From NCBI GenBank assembly GCA_934695325.1, contig CAKUVD010000008.1, forward strand, positions 62,001-126,000: DNA of 64,000 nucleotides, given 5' to 3'. The stretch is from an uncultured Bacteroidales bacterium (GTDB lineage Bacteria > Bacteroidota > Bacteroidia > Bacteroidales > UBA932). The notes under the pieces were generated by a model. It had not been told where the DNA came from and did not search any database. It worked only from the letters and a program-made list of their open reading frames with translations. Shown here in pieces: positions 36,286 through 43,653 of the stretch (positions within the stretch are counted from its first letter, which is position 1; each line of letters starts with the position of its first letter). The position numbers were made by a program, and so were the translations under genes.

Positions 36286-37434
36286 CTATCTGAGATACCT
36301 GCCAATAATCCAGAGCCTGAAGAAGTGGTCGTACATCTGATATACCCCCTTGCTGCTTGTTACGAGCCCTTTATCCACAAGTCCCTTGACAGCCGAGTTT
36401 GCGGAGCTTGGAGATACCAGACCATATTTTTTTGTAAACTTTCCGGATGTCAGGCCCTGTGCCTTGCCTTCTTGAGCGATTGCGAGCAGCAGCAGCTTCT
36501 GTTTTTCTGGAAGCTGGTATAGCATATCTTCGTAAGTGTCTGCACTGAAGTCTATTATATAGTCAATGGCCTTATTTATATCATTGGCTGTACAGCGGCA
36601 GCCTTTTTCAGTCCTCATGAATAGGATATTCATCACTTTCTGCAGGTAGAATGTGGTGCTCTCGAATTGCTGATATAATGAATGTACTACTTCTTCATCC
36701 AATTCTTTGCCTGCATTATGAAAATGCCTTTCGCAGAACTCCAGATATTTTTCCTCGTCTATCGGTGGAAGATTGATAATCGTGGCGCTTTGGTAGAAAG
36801 GTCTGGAAGAAGATGTGAACATCGCCCCCATCATTTCGCGCTGTGAACCGCAGAATATGAAATTTGCATTGGTGCAGTACTGTATGTATGTCCTCAGACT
36901 GGCCTCGACATTCTTGTCTGCATATCTTGTAATCTGCTGAAACTCATCGATTGCGATGAGGCAATGCATGTCCGCATTCTGGATATATGAGAAGAGTTCA
37001 TCCAGCGTGTTTGCAGGATTCGTAATGTCGCCTACTGGCAATGTCCAGGATGGCACTCCGGCAGCGTCATAAGAGAATCCTCCCTGGAGGGAGCCTAAAG
37101 TACGTACAAACTTGCTCCAGACTTTTTCCCCTTTGGATTTAAGCACGTCCAGAATGGATTTCCCCAGCCGCTCTGTCATTTCGGCCAATGACGTTGTGGA
37201 GTATATGTCAATGATGAAGGTGAGATACCGGTCCTGTATTTCCGGCTGACTGAAGCAGTGTCTGATGAGATCAGTCTTGCCATATCTCCGAGGAGACATG
37301 AGAGCTATGTTGTTGCCGTTGGTCAGCAGCTCGGTTACAGCTTTAGTCTCTTTTTCCCTGTCACAGAAATATTCCGGCCCGGCATACCCGGTAGTAACAA
37401 ACGGATTTATCATAATATCAATGTCTTTCGTCAT
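36286..37434 (-). CDS. Stand-alone AAA ATPase with C-terminal winged helix
   Basis: A 382-residue P-loop ATPase of the archaeal-ATPase/AAA type abundant in Bacteroidales. The N-terminal MINPFVTTGYAGPEYFCDRE leads to Walker A SPRRYGKT (residues 47-54), Walker B LIAIDEFQ near residue 160 and a sensor-like NFIFCGSQREMM. A C-terminal winged-helix-like segment (LLLAIAQEGKAQGLTSGKFTKKYGL, SSANSAVKGLVDKGLVT) precedes YQMYDHFFRLWI. It differs in family from the DUF4143 ATPase at 1763. Function unknown; STAND-like or mobile ATPases of this type are often isolated genes. It is AT-rich and preceded by two adjacent 14-bp palindromic units. Two GTCAATG heptamers lie in the gene. Confidence 0.82.
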   Translation of the reverse strand: MTKDIDIMINPFVTTGYAGPEYFCDREKETKAVTELLTNGNNIALMSPRRYGKTDLIRHCFSQPEIQDRYLTFIIDIYSTTSLAEMTERLGKSILDVLKSKGEKVWSKFVRTLGSLQGGFSYDAAGVPSWTLPVGDITNPANTLDELFSYIQNADMHCLIAIDEFQQITRYADKNVEASLRTYIQYCTNANFIFCGSQREMMGAMFTSSSRPFYQSATIINLPPIDEEKYLEFCERHFHNAGKELDEEVVHSLYQQFESTTFYLQKVMNILFMRTEKGCRCTANDINKAIDYIIDFSADTYEDMLYQLPEKQKLLLLAIAQEGKAQGLTSGKFTKKYGLVSPSSANSAVKGLVDKGLVTSSKGVYQMYDHFFRLWIIGRYLR

Positions 37435-37448
37435 AAATATACAATTTT

Positions 37449-37476
37449 ATCATAAAATGATAATCATAAAGTGATA
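37449..37476 (-). repeat. Two adjacent 14-bp palindromic units upstream of ATPase 2
   Basis: ATCATAAAATGATA (37449-37462) is directly followed by ATCATAAAGTGATA (37463-37476), 13 of 14 bases identical. Each unit is itself an interrupted palindrome ATCA-n5-TGAT. They lie 15-42 bases before the ATPase start codon, where a repressor would bind. This is a candidate autoregulatory operator. Confidence 0.7.
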
Positions 37477-37581
37477 AAAATAAACAAGGCCCGCCATGTT
37501 TTTCCGGCTCTTCAAAAATCCTTGATTTTGTCTTACAATCTCCGTGATTTTACCGAATTTTGCAATTCAATACCCTGAGTG

Positions 37582-37614
37582 TTGCCCGTTATACGAAAAG
37601 AATTTCTATCTTTG
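37582..37614 (+). promoter_or_regulatory. Promoter for the small ORF/fimbrillin operon
   Basis: TTG at 37582-37584 and TATCTTTG at 37607-37614 match the -33/-7 Bacteroidetes promoter with a 22-base spacer, slightly longer than ideal. Transcription would start near 37621, about 300 bases before the first recognised ORF, so a long leader is implied. Confidence 0.6.
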
Positions 37615-37647
37615 TGACGCTGAAGCCATTCAGCAGCACATATTGAA

Positions 37648-37716
37648 AGTGTTTTCGCACTGTCCTTCTGAGGAAATGTGGTAGTTTCAATGAAGAAAGG
37701 ACGCACGGACAACACT
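37648..37716 (+). ncRNA. Structured 5' leader, nested inverted repeats
   Basis: AGTGTT (37648-37653) pairs with AACACT (37711-37716), GTCCTT (37662-37667) with AAGGAC (37697-37702), and GAAA with TTTC at the tip, giving three nested stems in order. The structure starts about 27 bases after the inferred transcription start. It could be a cis-acting RNA element, or a protein-binding inverted repeat in DNA. An overlapping frame from GTG 37678 to 37911 (77 residues) is open but resembles nothing I know, and I do not call it as a gene. The rest of 37717-37921 shows no feature. Confidence 0.35.
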
Positions 37717-37921
37717 CATTCTTGTATAGACCGATGTCGCGATGGGAGCAGGAGATGCTTCCATATCGTCATATCTATCCGAGTGTGGGGTATTGGATGT
37801 CGTTTATTTTCTTCAAGGTTCTACCACAACCTCCTCAGAGATAAACGAAACCGGCTCCACACTTTTTTAATAACCAATATCGCTGTTATAGGAGTCGTAC
37901 TACAGCATTAATGTAATCGCT

Positions 37922-38065
37922 ATGACAAGCAATTTATACATTATGTCCAATGGGGTACGCTATCAAGCTCCGCAATTAGAAATCATTGATGTGCAAACGG
38001 AAAACTGTTTCGCACAATCAAGCAGTACAGAATCATTTACGGAAGGAGAAGAACTAGATTGGTGA
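37922..38065 (+). CDS. Small 47-residue protein upstream of fimbrillin/LRR gene
   Basis: An ORF from ATG 37922 to TGA 38063-38065. The protein has a short N-terminus, then a YQAPQLEIIDVQTENCFAQS core and an acidic end, EGEELDW. Many Bacteroidales small ORFs next to surface-protein genes carry a similar pattern, as I remember them: an aromatic-x-x-P-hydrophobic-E-hydrophobic-hydrophobic segment, then a small-residue stretch, then an acidic C-terminus ending in W or Y. Their function is unknown. It ends 21 bases before the lipoprotein gene and shares its AT-rich composition, so the two are probably cotranscribed. There is no signal peptide. It is too short for routine gene calling but, given its position and pattern, likely real. 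Confidence 0.6.
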   Translation: MTSNLYIMSNGVRYQAPQLEIIDVQTENCFAQSSSTESFTEGEELDW

Positions 38066-38086
38066 TATTAAAAAAAGTATGTTGCT

Positions 38087-39847
38087 ATGAAAAGGATCTA
38101 TGCTTTTGTTACAATCCTAACCTGTCTCTTTTTCTGCAGTTGTAATGAATCAGAGATTAATCCTGATGAGAACAATGTCAATGAAACGTTACCGGAATTT
38201 ATAGCTTTGACGGTTGAGAATGCAACTAAGACATCTCTGAAAGGATATAATGTGATTTGGTCGGCTGATGACAGAGTTGCTATTTTCAATGGAACTACAG
38301 GCGCAAAAGAATACAAAGTTAAAGACGGACGTGCCGGGACTACAACAACGACATTGACTCCAATAAGTAATGACTTCACGGCTGGCACAGAAGGTTTTGA
38401 AATTGATGCCAATGTCGCTTTTTACCCATACTCTGTTGTAAAATCTTGTTCGAAGAGTTCGGATGGATATATGATGACAGCGAATCTGCCACAATCCGTT
38501 AGATACTCACCATCCTCTTTCGGTGAGGAGATGATGCCGATGGTGGCCGTAACTCACTCAAAAGAGGATCATAACCTTTCTTTTAAGAATATCTGTGGCT
38601 TACTTAAACTGCAGTTGAAAGGTGATGGAATTAAAGTTTATTCTATTACCGTATCTGGTAATTCTGATGAAAAAATTTCAGGGACAGCTAAAGTCAGGTG
38701 TGCATATAAGAAAATGCCTACAGTTGAATATGATGATACTGCTGAAAAATATGTATGTATGACCTTAGACGGCGGCTTGATGCTGTCTAGCTCAAAGTAC
38801 TTTTATATTCCGATTGCTCCTATTGATTTCCAAAAAGGAATAACTGTCAGGATATTAACTGATGAAGGAGAAGTCGTGAAAACAACAGATAATCCGATCA
38901 AGGTTGAGCGGTCGGCAATAACTTCTATGCGTGAGATTAATTTAAATGAAGAACTCGATAAGGTAAGTGTTCTGAAATATACTACGACTGATAATCAAAT
39001 AATTAAGCCTTATGTAGGAAAACTCGGGAAGATATCGATTCTTTCAAACTACTATATGGAAGATTTCGGGATAATCACGTTTGATGGAAGGTTGGAGTCA
39101 ATTCCGGAAAGCTTTTTTGACGGTTATGGAAATTATACTGATTCGAAAGCGACTAAACTTGTATCTGTAATCATTCCAAAAGGAGTAAAGGAAATTGGAA
39201 GTCTGGCATTTGAGTATTGCGTGGAAATGAAAGAGGTCTCTTTGCCAGAGGGACTTGAAACAATTGCTGCAGGGGCATTTATGTATGAATATAAACTTGA
39301 GGAAATAAATATCCCGGAAAGTGTTAAGATAATCGACGACTCTGCATTTTATAAAGATGAATCCTTGAAATCCATAAAAATTCCAGAGACAATTACTGTA
39401 TTAAACAGATGTTTTTCTTTTTGCTCTTCATTTGAGTCTTTTTCTATCCCAAGGTCAATCTCTATTATTACTGCTAATTTGTTTGAAGGGTGCTATAAAT
39501 TAAAAGATGTTGTACTGCATGACGGCATTACGAAAATAGAATCTAACGCTTTTAATCGCTGTACATCTCTGGCTAATTTTAAAATTCCAAAAGGTGTTAC
39601 AGAGATAGGAGACAAAGCATTTTGGTATTGTACTAAACTAAAGAATCTATATGTATATGCCGCAATCCCTCCTACGTTAGGAAAAGACGTCTTTATTACG
39701 AATGCATCATACGAACCAGGAGACACCATTTACGGGACTTATGGTAACAAGCAAACAGATGCTGTCCTTTATGTTCCTGCGGCTTCAATAGAAGCATATA
39801 AGACTGCTGATGGGTGGAAAGAATTCAAGGATATCCGAGCCCTTTAA
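38087..39847 (+). CDS. Fimbrillin-like / BspA-type leucine-rich-repeat lipoprotein
   Basis: A 586-residue lipoprotein (signal ending FFCSC). Residues about 30-300 resemble the fimbrillin N-terminal region: VENATKTSLKGYNVIWSADDRVAIFNGT is the usual opening of Mfa/FimA-like Bacteroidetes adhesins. Residues about 310-550 contain some six LRR_5 (BspA, Treponema pallidum type) repeats with the pattern hydrophobic-IP-x-x-V/I-x-x-I-x-x-x-A-F-x-x-C-x-x-L. It is probably a surface adhesin. The gene is clearly AT-rich, uses codons unlike the SusC genes, and sits in an island with ATPases, so recent acquisition is likely. Two heptamer copies lie near its 5' end. Confidence 0.82.
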   Translation: MKRIYAFVTILTCLFFCSCNESEINPDENNVNETLPEFIALTVENATKTSLKGYNVIWSADDRVAIFNGTTGAKEYKVKDGRAGTTTTTLTPISNDFTAGTEGFEIDANVAFYPYSVVKSCSKSSDGYMMTANLPQSVRYSPSSFGEEMMPMVAVTHSKEDHNLSFKNICGLLKLQLKGDGIKVYSITVSGNSDEKISGTAKVRCAYKKMPTVEYDDTAEKYVCMTLDGGLMLSSSKYFYIPIAPIDFQKGITVRILTDEGEVVKTTDNPIKVERSAITSMREINLNEELDKVSVLKYTTTDNQIIKPYVGKLGKISILSNYYMEDFGIITFDGRLESIPESFFDGYGNYTDSKATKLVSVIIPKGVKEIGSLAFEYCVEMKEVSLPEGLETIAAGAFMYEYKLEEINIPESVKIIDDSAFYKDESLKSIKIPETITVLNRCFSFCSSFESFSIPRSISIITANLFEGCYKLKDVVLHDGITKIESNAFNRCTSLANFKIPKGVTEIGDKAFWYCTKLKNLYVYAAIPPTLGKDVFITNASYEPGDTIYGTYGNKQTDAVLYVPAASIEAYKTADGWKEFKDIRAL

Positions 39848-40088
39848 TTTGTGCAGAGAGTTTCTTGTAAAATGAAATTGCTTTGTCCTGCCTGTTGTCT
39901 ATTTCTGAGCAAATAGAACCACTAAGTTTATGGTTTTATTTGCTGGATTAGGAGGATGTAGGCAGGACGGGAGCGATTCCGCCCTGCCGTTTTGCTTATA
40001 TATGATGGCATAACTATTTCATTTTGCAATCAAAAACAGCATATTTGCACAAAGTGTGTTAATTATGGGACAGACAGCAGTGACCCCC
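39848..40088. terminator. Intergenic region with terminator hairpin at about 39959-39993
   Basis: GGCAGG and CGG (39959-39970) face CCG and CCTGCC (39977-39987) around a short loop, followed by TTTTGCTT. This is a good intrinsic terminator for the lipoprotein gene. The remainder of the stretch shows nothing further. Confidence 0.75.
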
Positions 40089-40220
40089 TTACCTGAAAAG
40101 ATTTGCCAATGTGACTTCGGCATTGACAATGCGGTTGTGCACGGATTCGCCAAGACCGAAGGTGGTAACCATCACGAGCAGCAGAGAATGAGATGCCTTG
40201 TGGTTCTTGGATGCCTCCAA
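40089..40220 (-). pseudogene. C-terminal remnant of an AAA/DUF234-type ATPase
   Basis: The minus strand reads ...LLLVMVTTFGLGESVHNRIVNAEVTLANLFR and then TAA (40091-40089). From memory, intact Bacteroidetes ATPases with a C-terminal PD-(D/E)XK/DUF234 domain end in a similar MITTYGL...N...Q..VTLDDLF segment. There is no P-loop upstream: the frame runs into unrelated AT-rich sequence and then the inverted repeats at 40222-40369. So the gene seems to have lost nearly everything but its last ~40 codons. The right boundary is approximate. A start-to-stop frame of 82 residues exists on this strand (to 40337) but its first half looks non-coding. Confidence 0.5.
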
Positions 40221-40221
40221 C

Positions 40222-40369
40222 TCAGCCAAAAATGCAGTGTTTTTTACGTTTTGGCTGAGATAAAATATTTTATAAAAGTTAAGTAATATTCTAATTATAA
40301 GTAATTTATAGCGCTTGCTGTTCTGAATATCAGCCAAAATCGCACGAAATAGTGTATTTTGGCTGATAT
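40222..40369. repeat. Two inverted-repeat pairs of the half-site TCAGCCAAAA
   Basis: TCAGCCAAAA at 40222-40231 faces TTTTGGCTGA at 40249-40258. A second pair, ATATCAGCCAAAAT at 40327-40340 and ATTTTGGCTGATAT at 40356-40369, uses the same half-site with longer arms and a 15-base spacer. Four copies of one half-site within 150 bases suggest an operator array for the lost ATPase gene. It also abuts the stop side of the DUF456 gene (40381) and may now serve as its terminator. Confidence 0.65.
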
Positions 40370-40380
40370 TTCGTTGCGTA

Positions 40381-40872
40381 TTACCAGAGGCCCCTCAGCG
40401 TAATCCAGAGCATTATTCCCGATGCCACCAGCTTCAGGCCTGTGCCGAGGAGAAAGCCTATGAACGCTCCTGCGGCGGATTTGAAGGACGTCCATACGTC
40501 GCTGCCGGCGAAGGCGATCTCGGCGATGAACGCTCCTGCCAATGCGCCCAGGACAATGCCGACAGGCGGAATCATCATACCGATGAAAAGGCCTATCGTA
40601 GCGCCCCATCCGGCATATCTGCTGCCTCCGGTCCATTTCGTCATCCAGCCGGGGACCAGATAGTCAAGGACCGTGACCAGGATCGTGACGCCTAGCCAGA
40701 TAAGCAGTGCCGAGAGACTGACATAATCGCCAGATCCATATACCTGATGCCGAATGAACATCATCAGCAGTCCTAGCCAGCTTAAAGGGGGCCCCGGAAG
40801 AGCCGGAACTATGCTTCCGACAATTCCCAGGACCCCCAGTATGACTGCTATGATTACTAGAGCCGTTCCCAT
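40381..40872 (-). CDS. DUF456 family membrane protein
   Basis: A 163-residue hydrophobic protein with about four or five membrane segments. Its opening VIIAVILGVLGIVGSIVPALPGPPLSWLGLL and the segments TILVTVLDYLVPGWMTKWTGGSRYAGWGATIGLFIGM and IVLGALAGAFIAE are the DUF456 signature, with Gly-rich internal repeats. Function unknown. It follows the aminopeptidase gene in the same direction after 2 bases, so it is the last cistron of an ahcY - aminopeptidase - DUF456 operon. Confidence 0.88.
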   Translation of the reverse strand: MGTALVIIAVILGVLGIVGSIVPALPGPPLSWLGLLMMFIRHQVYGSGDYVSLSALLIWLGVTILVTVLDYLVPGWMTKWTGGSRYAGWGATIGLFIGMMIPPVGIVLGALAGAFIAEIAFAGSDVWTSFKSAAGAFIGFLLGTGLKLVASGIMLWITLRGLW

Positions 40873-40874
40873 CG

Positions 40875-42287
40875 CTAATGCTGCATTGCAGCCTCGACAT
40901 CGTCAGGGAAGATTGGCAGCCTCTCCTTTCCGAGCCTGCGTGCGCCGTCAGCAGTTACGAGGACATCATCCTCAAGCCTAATTCCTCCGAAGTCATAGTA
41001 AGACTCCAGCCTGTGATAGTTCACGAAGCCGTGGTCTGCCTTCTCTGCTTTCCACTTCTCGATAAGCGCAGGAATAAAATAAATGCCTGGTTCGTCGGTG
41101 ATTACATTTCCGGGAACGAGCTTGCGTGCCATACGGAGACTCCCAAGTCCAAGCTGCGGAGACCTCTTCTGGTCATCATCATATCCTACGTAATCCTCGC
41201 CATAGTCCTCCATGTCATGCACATCCAGACCCATATTGTGTCCCAGCCCGTGAGGCATGAACAGACCGGCGACGCCGGCTTCCACCATGTTCTCCAGATT
41301 TCCGCGGACAATGTCCAGCGCACGGAGCTCCTCCAGCATCAGATGCATTGTCCTGAGATGGACCTCGCGGTATGACACTCCCGGACGGGTCATCTTGAAC
41401 GCGAACTCGTTGCAATCGCATACAATCTGATAGATTTCGCGCTGCTTCGTTGTGAACTTGCCGCTTGTAGGGTAAGTCCTGGTATAATCTGAAGCATAAT
41501 GCATATTGTTCTCCGCACCGGCATCTATCACCATAAGCTTCCCTGGCTCTATTACCTTGTCGTGCAGGTGATTATGTAACGTCTCTCCGTGCTGCGTGAG
41601 GATGGTCGGGAAGGATACGCCCCAGCCTTTCGCCAATGTCGCGGCCTCCATCCGGCCAACTATCTCCTGTTCGATGATGCCTGGGACAATGCTGTTTCTC
41701 GCGACCGTGTGCATCTCGTGACCGAGCACCCCGGCGTCATCCAGCACCTCTATCTCGCAATCCTCCTTCACCAGACGCATCGAGATTATCGCTTTTGTCA
41801 ATGCCAATGAAACCTTGCCTGCGACTGCATCTGTGCCGCATCCGAGAAGCGAAGCCAGCTTCATGGTGTTATAATATCTTGACGGATTCACGAAATGGAC
41901 AGGACGCCCTGCTGAGAGCGCCTTCCCGACCACGTCATGAAGTGCTGCGTATGGTGCTGATTTCTCCACACCCACACATGCTGCGATAGACGCGACACTT
42001 GGCTGAGGGCCCATCCAGATGATATCCCCGATTTCCACATCATCGGCAAATATGGTCTCCTCGCCATTGTCAAGGTCGATAACGGCAGCATACATCGGTT
42101 CGTCAATCCCGAAGAAATAAAGCCAGGTGCTGTCCTGACGGAACTTGTAGCAGTTGTCCTTGTACTGGGCAGGAGCCTCTGCGTTTCCTACGAACAGGGC
42201 GATGCCCCTTCTTCCTTCGGCTGCGCTCTCCGCCATCTTGGCCAGCAGCGTCTTGCGCCTTCTTACATAAACATCCTTGCTGAACAT
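40875..42287 (-). CDS. Xaa-Pro aminopeptidase (aminopeptidase P, M24B)
   Basis: About 470 residues with the start at ATG 42287 (MFSKDVYVRRRKTLL). An in-frame upstream ATG at 42386 would overlap ahcY extensively and gives a nonsense leader. The N-terminal AMP_N domain contains YFFGIDEPMYAAVIDL. The C-terminal pita-bread domain has all dinuclear metal ligands: D and D in VIDAGAENNMHYASDYTRTYP, His in HGLGHNMGLDVHD, Glu in DEPGIYF and Glu in IRLEDDVLV. It removes an N-terminal residue preceding proline from peptides in the cytoplasm. It begins one base after the ahcY stop, so the two are translationally coupled. Confidence 0.93.
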   Translation of the reverse strand: MFSKDVYVRRRKTLLAKMAESAAEGRRGIALFVGNAEAPAQYKDNCYKFRQDSTWLYFFGIDEPMYAAVIDLDNGEETIFADDVEIGDIIWMGPQPSVASIAACVGVEKSAPYAALHDVVGKALSAGRPVHFVNPSRYYNTMKLASLLGCGTDAVAGKVSLALTKAIISMRLVKEDCEIEVLDDAGVLGHEMHTVARNSIVPGIIEQEIVGRMEAATLAKGWGVSFPTILTQHGETLHNHLHDKVIEPGKLMVIDAGAENNMHYASDYTRTYPTSGKFTTKQREIYQIVCDCNEFAFKMTRPGVSYREVHLRTMHLMLEELRALDIVRGNLENMVEAGVAGLFMPHGLGHNMGLDVHDMEDYGEDYVGYDDDQKRSPQLGLGSLRMARKLVPGNVITDEPGIYFIPALIEKWKAEKADHGFVNYHRLESYYDFGGIRLEDDVLVTADGARRLGKERLPIFPDDVEAAMQH

Positions 42288-42288
42288 A

Positions 42289-43545
42289 TTAAAGACCTCC
42301 ATATAAATAAGCACTTTGTTCATCTGTGAGATGGTCAATGCTGATGCCCCAGTCCGCGAGCTTGCGGTGCGCCACCTCGTTGTCAATTTCTTTCGGCACG
42401 GCGTTCAGCATCTGCCCTTTCTCTCGTGTTATGCTCTTCTCGCTGTCCACAAGATACTTGGCGCTGAGCGCCTGGATTGCGAACGACATGTCCATAATCT
42501 CGGCAGGGTGTCCGTCTCCGGCAGCCAGGTTCACCAGACGGCCTTCGGCTATGATATATATCGTCCTGCCGTTCTCCAGCTTGTAGGCCTCGATGTTGTT
42601 TCTCGCCGGAGCGTGGCTGACAGACATCTTCTTCAAGGCCGCCACTGCCACCTCTACGTCGAAATGCCCTGCGTTGCAGCAGATTGCGCCGTCCTTCATA
42701 TGGATGAAATGCTCGGCGGTAATCACATCATTGCATCCGGTCACCGTGACGAATATGTCTCCGACTTTGGCCGCCTCTGACATTGACATGACCTTGAACC
42801 CGTCCATCACGGCCTCCATCGCACGGATAGGATCGACCTCAGTGACAATGACATCTGCGCCCAGACCTTTCGCCCGCATTGACACGCCCTTTCCGCACCA
42901 GCCATAGCCTGCGACGACGACATTCTTGCCTGCCACGATGAGGTTCGTAGTCCTGTTGATGCCGTCCCATACGGACTGGCCGGTGCCGTACCTGTTGTCG
43001 AACAGATGCTTGCAGTCGGCATTGTTCACGAGCATCATAGGAAATTCGAGCTCGCCGGCCTTGTTCATCGCTTCAAGCCTCAGGATGCCGGTAGTCGTTT
43101 CCTCACAGCCTCCTATGACATTAGGAATCAATTCCCTGTACTCTGTATGAATCATATTCACGAGGTCTCCGCCGTCATCTATTATGATGTTCGGGCCGGC
43201 CTCGATTACCTTGCGGATTCCGTGCATATATTCTTCTTCCGTAGCGCCGTGTACGGCGAACACGTTAAGCTCCTCGTGCACGAGCGCCGCAGCTATGTCA
43301 TCCTGTGTAGACAGCGGGTTGCTGCCGGTGATGAACATCTCGGCACCGCCTTCTGCAAGGATTTCGCACAGATGCGCAGTCTTTGCCTCCAAGTGCACGG
43401 ACAATGCTATCTTCTTGCCTTTGAACGGCTTGGTCTCCTTGAATTCCTTCTCGAGTCCAGCCAGAAGCGGCATATGCCTTCTCACCCATTCGATTTTAAG
43501 TTCGCCCTCTCTCCAGAGCTCCGGATTTCTGATTTCGCTGATCAT
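42289..43545 (-). CDS. ahcY: Adenosylhomocysteinase (S-adenosyl-L-homocysteine hydrolase)
   Basis: About 418 residues from ATG 43545 (MISEIRNPELW); a frame open to 43644 has no family-like residues before this Met. The family signatures are SVHLEAKTAHLCEILAEGGAE, the NAD-binding VVVAGYGWCGKGVSMRAKGLGA and TEVDPIRAMEAVMDGF, and GHFDVEVAV. It reversibly splits S-adenosylhomocysteine into adenosine and homocysteine, keeping methylation running. The length is that of the short bacterial/archaeal form without the extra segment. It is the first gene of a three-gene operon. I looked for an SAH riboswitch upstream and saw none, only a short palindrome at 43610-43629. Confidence 0.95.
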   Translation of the reverse strand: MISEIRNPELWREGELKIEWVRRHMPLLAGLEKEFKETKPFKGKKIALSVHLEAKTAHLCEILAEGGAEMFITGSNPLSTQDDIAAALVHEELNVFAVHGATEEEYMHGIRKVIEAGPNIIIDDGGDLVNMIHTEYRELIPNVIGGCEETTTGILRLEAMNKAGELEFPMMLVNNADCKHLFDNRYGTGQSVWDGINRTTNLIVAGKNVVVAGYGWCGKGVSMRAKGLGADVIVTEVDPIRAMEAVMDGFKVMSMSEAAKVGDIFVTVTGCNDVITAEHFIHMKDGAICCNAGHFDVEVAVAALKKMSVSHAPARNNIEAYKLENGRTIYIIAEGRLVNLAAGDGHPAEIMDMSFAIQALSAKYLVDSEKSITREKGQMLNAVPKEIDNEVAHRKLADWGISIDHLTDEQSAYLYGGL

Positions 43546-43609
43546 CGTATCAATTTTTTTAGTCTTTGCCGAGCCGTGACAAGGCAAGGCTTTCATTAAC
43601 CTGGACAAT

Positions 43610-43629
43610 TTACGAAAAAATTTTCGTAA
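43610..43629. promoter_or_regulatory. Palindrome between comF and ahcY
   Basis: TTACGAAAA (43610-43618) and TTTTCGTAA (43621-43629) are perfect reverse complements around two bases. It lies 65 bases before the ahcY start and 25 bases after the comF stop. It could be an operator or a weak terminator; nothing decides between them. Confidence 0.4.
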
Positions 43630-43653
43630 TGTGATACAATACATTCATTCTGC

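Noticed and set aside
36171..37476. Insertion sequence or transposon around the second ATPase
   Set aside because: No transposase frame, no matching terminal inverted repeats around the gene and no target duplication seen.
37678..37911. Open frame of 77 residues with GTG start in the leader of the fimbrillin gene
   Set aside because: It overlaps the nested inverted repeats, has a Cys/Arg-rich composition unlike a real protein, and resembles no family. The downstream 47-residue ORF is the better candidate.
40056..40286. Rightward open frame of 76 residues opposite the ATPase remnant
   Set aside because: It is antisense to the recognisable ATPase C-terminus and has no family features.
43546..43653. 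SAH riboswitch upstream of ahcY
   Set aside because: Only about 100 bases are available and the conserved SAH-aptamer pattern is not seen, just a short AT-rich palindrome.
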